11,168 nt of DNA, from contig JAZQWC010000076.1 of NCBI GenBank assembly GCA_045632125.1, positions 1 through 11,168 of the forward strand, read 5' to 3'. The stretch comes from CALWPV01 sp045632125. GTDB lineage: Bacteria; Bacillota; Clostridia; Lachnospirales; Bianqueaceae. Position numbers and translations under genes: made by a program. Every line of letters starts with the position of its first letter. Positions within the stretch are counted from its first letter, which is position 1. The notes beneath the pieces are model-generated. The model did not search any database. It saw only the letters and a program-made list of their open reading frames with translations, and had not been told where the DNA came from. Below, in pieces: positions 1 through 6,201 of this stretch.

Positions 1-692
1 CATTTCAAACCCAGTTTCAGCATACGGATCGGCAACGGCTGCCGCCGAAACGTGGCGGCATATTCCTTTAATTCCTCAATGATCTGCACGCCGACGGCGA
101 TCTCGTCTTCCACATCCTGACAATTCAAGAATCGCACCCGCTTCGGATCGTATTCCCCCAGCACTTTTTTAAACTCGGCAATATTGTTATTTTCACAGCC
201 CAGACCCAGCACCAGCACGCCGGCAGCATTGGGGTGATTCACCAGACCTCGCAATATGAGCTGCGTGGTCAAATGATCCCCGCCCAGCTGAGAACAACCG
301 AAGGGATGTTCAAAGGCTACAGCACCAGTCAGGTCTGCCAGTCTTTTGGCAATTTTATTCACACAACCCACCGTATTGATGATCCACACCTCATTGCGGA
401 CGGCTGCCTCCCCATTGGGCCGCAGGTAACCCATGAATGTCCGTCCGGAAGGCTGCGCCTTCACCCGGATCTCCACCGGCTCATAGGTATACTCTAAATT
501 ACCGCTCAGGTTCGTCTTCACATTGTGGCTGTGCACATGGTCACCCTTATGTATATCTTGCGTTGCATGGCCGATGGGATTGCCATATTTGATGATGTTT
601 TCGCCTGCGGCGATGTCCCACAGGGCATACTTGTGACCGTTTTCCAGATTGATCTCCACGTTATCCAAAGGATGGATGGTTAACATAGCCAT
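1..692 (-). CDS. uxaA: Altronate dehydratase UxaA, N-terminal 230 residues (cut by window edge)
   Basis: UxaA removes water from D-altronate to give 2-keto-3-deoxygluconate in the cytoplasmic galacturonate pathway. I translated this by hand from the minus strand. Residues about 1-95 form the SAF-like N-terminal domain, with the stretch IGHATQDIHKGDHVHSHN. The catalytic domain then opens with FMGYLRPNGEAAVRNEVWII and TVGCVN, followed by EHPFGCSQLGGDH and VLGLGCENNN, all typical of UxaA and related altronate/galactarate dehydratases. The family is usually about 490-500 residues, so a little under half is present; the rest lies beyond position 1. The start is the ATG at 692-690, with AAGGAG eight bases upstream; a second in-frame ATG lies at 686-684. 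The start overlaps the end of uxaB by 13 bases, which suggests translational coupling. Its position after uxaB supports altronate rather than mannonate as substrate. The reading frame is open to the edge with no damage. Confidence 0.93.
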   Translation of the reverse strand, partial: MAMLTIHPLDNVEINLENGHKYALWDIAAGENIIKYGNPIGHATQDIHKGDHVHSHNVKTNLSGNLEYTYEPVEIRVKAQPSGRTFMGYLRPNGEAAVRNEVWIINTVGCVNKIAKRLADLTGAVAFEHPFGCSQLGGDHLTTQLILRGLVNHPNAAGVLVLGLGCENNNIAEFKKVLGEYDPKRVRFLNCQDVEDEIAVGVQIIEELKEYAATFRRQPLPIRMLKLGLK

Positions 693-1945
693 TGCTCGAT
701 CTCCTTTTTCAAAAAGCTCAGATCTTCGCCCCACAGGTCCTCGCGAGCCAGAATTTCGGCGGGGGTAGCCGCTTTCATGAACTCCATGATCGCCGGATCG
801 TCATCAGGGGTTCCTTCTTTATAAAAACGTATCAGCTGGGCAAAGGCAAACAGCAGGGTGCGGGGTATGGCGTCGAAGCGGCGAATGTACTCCAAAATCG
901 ACGGCAGCACGCGCACTTTAAATTTGCTCACCGAGTTCAGCGCAATGGACTGCAGATAATGGTTGATATAAGGATTAGCAAAGCGCTCCAATACACTGTT
1001 TGCATAATCCAATAATTCCTCCCTCGGCAGGTCCAGCGTAGGAATGATCTCATCGAACACGCAGGCCTTAATGTGAGCCAGCATGCCCGGATCCTCTATG
1101 CAGCTGCGCACGGTGTCGAAGCCGGATAGCAGCGCATAGGGTACCAGCGAGGTATGGGCGCCGTTCAAGATGCGCACCTTGCGGGTACGGTACATTTCGA
1201 TGCTATCGCAGATGATCACGTTCAGGCCGGTTGCCGCAAAGGGTAGGTCCGCCAACGCCTCGGTAGGTCCTTCGATCACCCACAGGTGGAAAAACTCTGA
1301 AGTATTCAGCATAGGATCGTCATAATCCGTAACCTCGCCGTGAGGAAAACCGGTGTTGATGCGATCCACAAGCGTATTGCAGAATACATTTTCCTCGCGG
1401 ATCCAGCGGGCAAAGTCATCGCCCAGCTGCCAATCAGCGGCATACTGCAGCAGAATTTCACGCAGCTTGGAGCCGTTCTGATCGATCAGCTCACAGGGCA
1501 GGAATACAAAGCCCGGCAGACCCAGCATAAAACGCTTATGTAGCAGGGCGCAAACTTTAGCCGGGAACGATACCGGCGGCCGATCATTTAGGCGATCCTC
1601 TGCTCGGTAGGCAATGCCTGCTTCGGTGGTATTGGAAATGATATACCGAAAATCGGGATTTTCAGCTAAAGCCATATAGTCATCAAAATCATCGTAGGGT
1701 TTCACGCAGCGGGTAATGCAGTCCACCACCGTAGCCTCCACACCTTCCACACCACGGATCAGATGGGTATAGCGGCAGCCCTGAGCGGACAGGGTGTCGC
1801 ATAGGCCGTTGGCAATGGGCTGAACTACCACTACGCCGTGGTTGGTCAGGCCCTGATCGTTCATCTTTTGAATCATCCAATCGGCAAAGCCGCGAAGGAA
1901 GCCGCCTTCACCGAATTGGATCACTGTTTCTTTTAAATTTTTCAT
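680..1945 (-). CDS. uxaB: Tagaturonate reductase (altronate oxidoreductase) UxaB
   Basis: UxaB reduces D-tagaturonate to D-altronate with NADH, the second intracellular step of galacturonate breakdown. The 421-residue product belongs to the polyol-specific long-chain dehydrogenase (mannitol dehydrogenase) family. The N-terminus carries VIQFGEGGFLRGFADW (residues 8-23), the nucleotide-binding opening typical of UxaB. K256, N261 and H264 in KVRILNGAH match the family catalytic K-x4-N-x2-H signature. The C-terminus has the usual LWGEDLS motif. E. coli UxaB is about 480 residues, so this is a short version, but the frame is intact. The start is fixed by an in-frame TAA two codons upstream and by GAGG six bases before the ATG. 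A 13-bp hairpin lies in the gap from the GH4 gene, and the stop overlaps the start of uxaA. Fructuronate or mannitol reductase is less likely, given the uxaA and GH4 neighbours. Confidence 0.9.
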   Translation of the reverse strand: MKNLKETVIQFGEGGFLRGFADWMIQKMNDQGLTNHGVVVVQPIANGLCDTLSAQGCRYTHLIRGVEGVEATVVDCITRCVKPYDDFDDYMALAENPDFRYIISNTTEAGIAYRAEDRLNDRPPVSFPAKVCALLHKRFMLGLPGFVFLPCELIDQNGSKLREILLQYAADWQLGDDFARWIREENVFCNTLVDRINTGFPHGEVTDYDDPMLNTSEFFHLWVIEGPTEALADLPFAATGLNVIICDSIEMYRTRKVRILNGAHTSLVPYALLSGFDTVRSCIEDPGMLAHIKACVFDEIIPTLDLPREELLDYANSVLERFANPYINHYLQSIALNSVSKFKVRVLPSILEYIRRFDAIPRTLLFAFAQLIRFYKEGTPDDDPAIMEFMKAATPAEILAREDLWGEDLSFLKKEIEQWLC

Positions 1946-1966
1946 GTTTTACCTCATATATGCATC

Positions 1967-2007
1967 GAAGCAGCGACCCCATCACAAATGGATCGGGTCG
2001 CCGCTTC
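1967..2007 (-). other. Intercistronic stem-loop between the GH4 gene and uxaB
   Basis: Two 13-base arms (1967-1979, GAAGCAGCGACCC, and 1995-2007, GGGTCGCCGCTTC) pair across a 15-base loop. The one non-Watson-Crick position (1972/2002) is A-C in plus-strand RNA but a U-G wobble in minus-strand RNA, so the fold is complete only in the operon transcript. It begins seven bases after the GH4 stop codon and ends about a dozen bases before the uxaB ribosome binding site. No U-run follows on the minus strand, so it does not look like a full terminator. A role in mRNA processing, stability or partial polarity is my inference. Confidence 0.65.
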
Positions 2008-2014
2008 CTTTTCA

Positions 2015-3415
2015 TTACAGTTTGCTCAAATCATAGGAACCCAAGTATTCCTTGGTATTCAGTACCATCTCTTTAAACAGCTCATAAGCCTCCGCACGGC
2101 TGCAGGTCACCAGTGGATCATTGGCAAAGGCATTAAAGATCGCCTCCAGATCACGACAGGAAATAGCATCATTCAAAACTTCCTGCTCACCGCAAATGCG
2201 AGCTACCAGCGGATAGATGGACTGGGGCACGGGGCCGGCCATTACCGGAACCACCTCGTTGTCGCGGAAGGCCGCATTGGTCTCCACCACCGCACCCAGG
2301 GGCATGTTGGGCATCTGGCCCACATTGGGCAGATTTACATTGGTCACCAACTCGCGCAGACCCAAAATGGCACGGATCTGCTGCACACCCTCTTCACCGG
2401 TGCCGCGGATGGTCACCTTCTGTGCACCGCTGCGATAATCTTCGCTCTTTTGCTTACGATTTTTCAGATCTTCCTTTCTCCAGGAAACCGGCGTCAAACC
2501 AAAGCCCCAGGAGCGAGCGGTCTCGGGATCCTTCAAATACCACTTGCCTTCGCAGAACTCCGCCAAGTGGCGGTCACCGGCAGCGGCGATCACACCGTAC
2601 CGATTAAACAGATCCAGCTTCACCTTCTGTGAGCAGGCAAAGAAGTTATTCATCCAGTTATCATCCAGGTTGCGGGTAAAGCCCGTTTCGGCATACTTTT
2701 TCGCAAACTCGGCATACACCGGGAACAGATCCATATTGCGGTACTGGGCCTTGGTCAGCCAGGTAAAGTGATTCACCGACACGGGATTTACCTTGATCTC
2801 GTTACGATCCTCCACGTCGATATCACAAATATCCTTCAGCGCCTCCGCCAGCACCTTCTGGGTACCAAATACCTCATGGCAGCAGCCAAAGGCTTTAATC
2901 TGCGGAAATACGCGGTACAGCGTACGAATACACAAAGTCATAGGATTGGTATAGCTAATGACCCAGGCATTGGGGCAGTATTCTTTAATATATTTGGCAA
3001 TTTCCTCGAACATGGGCACCGTACGCATAGCGCGCACAATACCGCCAGGGCCGGAGGTATCGCCCACCGACTGATAGATCCCGTACTTCTCCGGGGTATG
3101 CACATCAGATTCCATCTCATCGAAGGTGCCGGGCAGAATGGAAATGATCACAAAATCCGCACCGGTCATGGCCTCCTTCGCTGTGGGCACCGCATGGTAC
3201 TGCCAGCAAGACTTTGCACCTTCGCAGTCGTTAAACATATTGCCAATGATCTCATTGTGCTGAGCCGCCTCAAAATCGATGTCGTACAGATACACATCAC
3301 CGGAAATGTCGTCGCAGGCCACCAGGTCGCTCATCAACCCCCAGGCCCAACCGCGAGAACCGCCGCCCACATAGGCAATCTTAATGTTTTCAGCTTTATT
3401 GTTATTGTAATTCAT
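2015..3415 (-). CDS. GH4 family glycosidase, probable alpha-galacturonidase (LplD-like)
   Basis: Glycoside hydrolase family 4 enzymes need NAD+ and a divalent metal and cleave by a redox-assisted elimination. In this 466-residue protein the N-terminal Rossmann motif is VGGGSRGWAW (residues 16-25), followed by SVGDTSGPGGIVRAMRT (116-132), SYTNP (154-158), the metal-site C179-H180-E181-V182 and H216 in SVNHF. The tetrapeptide at the metal site separates GH4 subgroups, and CHEV is the form I associate with the alpha-galacturonidases (B. subtilis LplD type) rather than the CHS, CN(V/I)P or CDMP glucosidase groups. No signal peptide is seen, so it acts on imported oligogalacturonides. The uxaB-uxaA genes downstream fit galacturonate as product. 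The start has AAGGAG eight bases upstream, and the gap to the NagB-like gene is 31 bases. Alpha-glucuronidase is the main alternative. Confidence 0.87.
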   Translation of the reverse strand: MNYNNNKAENIKIAYVGGGSRGWAWGLMSDLVACDDISGDVYLYDIDFEAAQHNEIIGNMFNDCEGAKSCWQYHAVPTAKEAMTGADFVIISILPGTFDEMESDVHTPEKYGIYQSVGDTSGPGGIVRAMRTVPMFEEIAKYIKEYCPNAWVISYTNPMTLCIRTLYRVFPQIKAFGCCHEVFGTQKVLAEALKDICDIDVEDRNEIKVNPVSVNHFTWLTKAQYRNMDLFPVYAEFAKKYAETGFTRNLDDNWMNNFFACSQKVKLDLFNRYGVIAAAGDRHLAEFCEGKWYLKDPETARSWGFGLTPVSWRKEDLKNRKQKSEDYRSGAQKVTIRGTGEEGVQQIRAILGLRELVTNVNLPNVGQMPNMPLGAVVETNAAFRDNEVVPVMAGPVPQSIYPLVARICGEQEVLNDAISCRDLEAIFNAFANDPLVTCSRAEAYELFKEMVLNTKEYLGSYDLSKL

Positions 3416-3446
3416 GATGCCTTCTCCTTTTATGCTACAGGCAAAA

Positions 3447-4196
3447 TCACTTCAGTATACCGGCCGCACTGTTTTCATCCAGATACAGAATAAAATCTTC
3501 GTGTTCCTTCAGCAGAGTCGCCGGGACGATGTTAGTGGTCTCAGTGGCCTGAACCGTATTCTTCACAGCCTCCACCTTCACGCTGTGGGGCACACAGGAT
3601 ACGATACGCTTGCACTGCATGATCTGATAAGGAGTCATAGAAACAGCCTGTTTGGGCACATCATCGATGGTGGCAAACCAGCCTTCGCCCATCTGTTGCT
3701 GTTTGCAGCGATCATCCAAATTTACAATAATATACGCCTCTTTGGTGTCAAAATCAGCAGGCGGATCGTTAAAGGCAATATGTCCGTTTTCGCCGATGCC
3801 GATCAAACCGATATCGATGGGCAGGCGGCGCAGCTCTGCAGTCAGCTCTTCGATGGACTCTGCGGTGCCATCCACAAAATGAACGGCGCCCAAGGGAGCC
3901 TCCGGATTGCGGGCCGCGATCTGGTCTACAAAACGCTCCTGTAAATATTTACGGAAGCTGGCACCATGAGTAATAGGCAGATCCACATATTCATCCAAGT
4001 GGAACATTTCCACCTTATCCCAGGCAATACCCGGCTCCTTTACCAGAGCACTCAGCGTATCAAACTGGGACGCCCCTGTGGAAAGTACAATACGGGCATA
4101 GCCCTGCTCGGCAATACAATCACGCAGCACCTGCGCCACATGGGCCGCAGCGCTCTTACCTAATGCTTTACTGTCTTTGCAAATTCTAATTTCCAT
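3447..4196 (-). CDS. NagB-like sugar-phosphate isomerase/deaminase, divergent subfamily
   Basis: This 249-residue protein belongs to the glucosamine-6-phosphate deaminase / 6-phosphogluconolactonase superfamily. Visible landmarks are LSTGASQF (residues 38-45) at the phosphate loop, FHLDEYVDLP (65-74), GIGENGHIAFNDPP (133-146) and a conserved-looking QQQMGEGWF segment. By my alignment to E. coli NagB, D72 and H143 are kept as D68 and H139, D141 is N137 (N is also seen here in other Firmicutes), E148 is D144, and the usual TG-x-(S/T)-P loop has become TGASQ. True glucosamine-6-phosphate deaminase activity is therefore not assured. It is the first gene of the galacturonide operon, reads from the divergent promoter region, and has AGGAGG eight bases before its ATG. 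No other amino-sugar gene is in the window. Its substrate may be an unusual sugar phosphate; I cannot name it. Confidence 0.8.
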   Translation of the reverse strand: MEIRICKDSKALGKSAAAHVAQVLRDCIAEQGYARIVLSTGASQFDTLSALVKEPGIAWDKVEMFHLDEYVDLPITHGASFRKYLQERFVDQIAARNPEAPLGAVHFVDGTAESIEELTAELRRLPIDIGLIGIGENGHIAFNDPPADFDTKEAYIIVNLDDRCKQQQMGEGWFATIDDVPKQAVSMTPYQIMQCKRIVSCVPHSVKVEAVKNTVQATETTNIVPATLLKEHEDFILYLDENSAAGILK

Positions 4197-4240
4197 TTAT
4201 ATTTCCTCCTAAAAAAAATCGTTTTAACATTCCAGCTCTA

Positions 4241-4268
4241 TTTATAATATAAGTTCATGGTATATCAA
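4241..4268 (-). promoter_or_regulatory. Sigma-70-type promoter for the galacturonide operon
   Basis: Read on the minus strand, TTGATA (4263-4268) is followed after 16 bases by TATAAA (4241-4246), a good match to the vegetative consensus. It would start transcription about 35-40 bases before the NagB-like gene. The region is very AT-rich, so chance matches are possible, but the orientation and distance fit the operon. Confidence 0.6.
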
Positions 4269-4294
4269 TTTTTCAGTAAAAACAAGATGTAATA

Positions 4295-4323
4295 TTGACA
4301 GCTTTATATAAATTACAGATATT
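4295..4323 (+). promoter_or_regulatory. Sigma-70-type promoter for the first AraC-family gene
   Basis: A perfect -35 box TTGACA (4295-4300) is followed after 17 bases by GATATT (4318-4323), a four-of-six -10 match. It points toward the AraC gene and leaves a leader of about 65 bases. It sits back-to-back with the operon promoter (4241-4268), with only 26 bases between the two -35 boxes, an arrangement in which one bound regulator could affect both directions. Confidence 0.55.
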
Positions 4324-4394
4324 TTGTCTTTACATTCTACCTATTTTTTAATAACATTAGTATTACAATTATTCTTCCAATTCGGAGTTCTCTC

Positions 4395-5252
4395 ATGTCA
4401 AACGAAAAATATGTCCCTTACGAATATCACTTTTTTATTGAAAGGACGAAACGACCCAATGTGACTTTCGTTTCCGATACTCATTACCACAACGCCTACG
4501 AGATCTACTTCCTGATCTCAGGCACACGCCGCCAGTTGGTGGATCATTCGATCCACGACATTAAACGAGGCGATTTGATCCTGATCCCTAAAGGAGTGAT
4601 CCACAAGACTACGCCTCTGGATAAAAACAGTCACACTCGCTATGTGATCAATTTTTCCGATGAGTTTGCAGTTCCTTTGGAACAGTTCCTGGGGCCGGAT
4701 GTGCTAGTTCAAACCTTCACGCATGTAAAGCTCTCCGTCCCGGAGCATCGTTTCGATTATGTGCTTTCCCTTTTCGACAAGATGAACGATGAATACAATG
4801 CTGCAGCCTCCGATAATTTTTCAGCTGCGCTGATCCGTGGCTACATGGCGGAACTGTTCGCCTTTATTTGCCGTACAAACCGGAGTTTAGCAACTGCTGA
4901 AAGTATTGAATCTGAGAGGATCGGAGCTATTTTAGAACCCAGTATACAGCAAGCTGCTCAGTATATTTCGGAACATTTTCGCGAGGATATTTCTCTAGCC
5001 GATGTAGCCGCTCAGGCATATATGAGCGGGAGTTATTTTTCCCGAAAATTCAAAAAGATCACCGGCCTAAACTTCAGCGAGTACCTGACAAGTACCCGCA
5101 TTAAAGCTGCCGATGATCTTCTGTTGCAGACTTCTCTAAGCATTGCGGAGATTGCTGCCTCTTGTGGCTTTGGTGATGCCAATTATTTTGGTGATATATT
5201 TAAAAAACATAAAGGCATGTCGCCGACGAAGTATCGGCGGATGAGAAAATGA
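4395..5252 (+). CDS. AraC-family transcriptional regulator, divergent to the galacturonide operon
   Basis: This 285-residue protein has the usual AraC layout. The N-terminal sensor is cupin-like (about residues 15-100), with THYHNAYEIYFLISG and GDLILIPKGVIH. The C-terminal DNA-binding domain (about 186-285) has two helix-turn-helix motifs: DISLADVAAQAYMSGSYFSR and SIAEIAASCGFGDANYF, the second followed by FKKHKGMSPTKYRR, a classic AraC end. The start has GGAG seven bases upstream. Its divergent placement across a 198-bp AT-rich gap makes it the likely local regulator of the NagB-like/GH4/uxaB/uxaA operon, with a galacturonate-related inducer; that is inference from position. No terminator hairpin follows its stop codon, so read-through into the Etf genes is possible. 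Confidence 0.92.
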   Translation: MSNEKYVPYEYHFFIERTKRPNVTFVSDTHYHNAYEIYFLISGTRRQLVDHSIHDIKRGDLILIPKGVIHKTTPLDKNSHTRYVINFSDEFAVPLEQFLGPDVLVQTFTHVKLSVPEHRFDYVLSLFDKMNDEYNAAASDNFSAALIRGYMAELFAFICRTNRSLATAESIESERIGAILEPSIQQAAQYISEHFREDISLADVAAQAYMSGSYFSRKFKKITGLNFSEYLTSTRIKAADDLLLQTSLSIAEIAASCGFGDANYFGDIFKKHKGMSPTKYRRMRK

Positions 5253-5323
5253 AGATAGATACACAGAAACAAACGACGAATCCAAACTTTATGAAATCAA
5301 TCTGATACATGACCATGTCCCCA

Positions 5324-5352
5324 TTGTATTCCCTACTCAAACGTGTTAAAAT
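5324..5352 (+). promoter_or_regulatory. Promoter of the Etf/lactate dehydrogenase operon
   Basis: TTGTAT (5324-5329) is followed after 17 bases by TAAAAT (5347-5352). The predicted transcript start near 5359 leaves a leader of about 30 bases containing the GGAG site for etfB. The rest of the 138-base gap after the AraC gene shows no clear terminator or other structure. Confidence 0.6.
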
Positions 5353-5390
5353 ACAAATATCTATTCTCGAAAACAGGAGCAATTTGCAAT

Positions 5391-6185
5391 ATGAATATCA
5401 TCGTATGTATCAAGCAAGTTCCCAGCAGTTCGAATGTTAAGGTCGATCCGGTGACCGGCGTCCTCATTCGTGACGGCATTGAAAGCAAAATGAATCCCTA
5501 CGACCTGTACGCCTTGGAAACCGCGCTGACTCTGCGGGAGACCTATGGCGGCACCGTTAAAGTCATCACCATGGGCCCCAATGCGGCTGAAGCTGTACTG
5601 ATGGAAGCCATCTACATGGGTGCTGATTCCGGTGTACTCATCAGCGATCGTCGCTTCGCCGGTGCCGATGTACTGGCTACTTCTTACACCATTTCCTCCG
5701 CCATCACCGCATTAGCCGACTACGACCTCATCCTTTGCGGCAAACAGACCACCGACGGCGATACCGCCCAGGTAGGTGCTGAGATGGCAGAATTTTTGAG
5801 CATTCCCCACTACGCCAACATCCAGACCGTAACCCAGACCGAGGACGGAAAGCTGGAGTGCGTATGTGCCCTAGGCAGTAACGTGTTGACCGCTCAGCTG
5901 GCCATGCCTTGCCTGCTGTGCACCGACGGTGAGATCAACACCCCCCGCCTGCCTTCCTACAAACGTAAATGCTGGGCTAAGGAGCAGAAGGATCTGATCC
6001 GTGTACTCTCTTTGGACGACTTTGCCGATACTGATGCCACACACTACGGCCTGACCGGTTCTCCCACTCAGGTAGAGCGCATCTTCCCTCCGGAGAAAAA
6101 CTCCGAGCACGTATTCTGGGAAGGCAATGGTGCCGACCTGGGCAGCAAGGTAGCCGACCTGCTAAAACAGAAGAAATTCATTTAA
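5391..6185 (+). CDS. etfB: Electron transfer flavoprotein subunit beta (LctB-type)
   Basis: EtfB pairs with EtfA and carries a flavin; in bifurcating ETFs this subunit meets NAD(H). The 264-residue product begins MNIIVCIKQVPSSSNVKVDP, the standard EtfB opening, has ESKMNPYD (31-38), and the nucleotide-binding signature CGKQTTDGDTAQVG at 116-129. Length is normal for the family. I place the start at the ATG at 5391, not the upstream GTG at 5343: family members begin at this residue, and the promoter -10 box overlaps the longer version. GGAG lies 11 bases before the ATG, a rather long spacing. The gene leads a three-gene unit with etfA (16-base gap) and an FAD-dependent dehydrogenase, the order of lctB-lctC-lctD in Acetobacterium woodii. 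No acyl-CoA dehydrogenase gene is adjacent, which argues against a butyrate-pathway ETF. Confidence 0.93.
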   Translation: MNIIVCIKQVPSSSNVKVDPVTGVLIRDGIESKMNPYDLYALETALTLRETYGGTVKVITMGPNAAEAVLMEAIYMGADSGVLISDRRFAGADVLATSYTISSAITALADYDLILCGKQTTDGDTAQVGAEMAEFLSIPHYANIQTVTQTEDGKLECVCALGSNVLTAQLAMPCLLCTDGEINTPRLPSYKRKCWAKEQKDLIRVLSLDDFADTDATHYGLTGSPTQVERIFPPEKNSEHVFWEGNGADLGSKVADLLKQKKFI

Positions 6186-6201
6186 GACGGGAGAACGCAT
6201 C

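Noticed and set aside
234..497. 87-codon open frame on the plus strand
   Set aside because: It is antisense to uxaA, which translates cleanly over the same bases with clear family motifs.
1967..2007. Hairpin before uxaB as a true rho-independent terminator
   Set aside because: No U-run follows on the minus strand, and uxaB immediately follows in the same pathway and orientation.
1988..2632. 214-codon open frame on the plus strand
   Set aside because: It is antisense to the end of the GH4 gene, covers the intercistronic hairpin, and shows no ribosome binding site or known domain.
2768..3493. 241-codon open frame on the plus strand
   Set aside because: It lies antisense over the well-supported GH4 gene, has no recognisable family features and is explained by the codon pattern of the opposite strand.
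3414..3944. 176-codon open frame on the plus strand
   Set aside because: It is antisense to the NagB-like gene and has no independent support.
4288..4367. TGTAATA (4288-4294) and TATTACA (4361-4367) as an operator inverted repeat
   Set aside because: Seven AT-rich bases 66 bases apart in a very AT-rich region are expected by chance; no further symmetry is seen.
5343..5390. Sixteen-codon upstream extension of etfB from a GTG
   Set aside because: EtfB proteins begin at the MNIIVCIKQVP residue, GGAG lies before the ATG at 5391, and the likely promoter -10 box overlaps the proposed extension.
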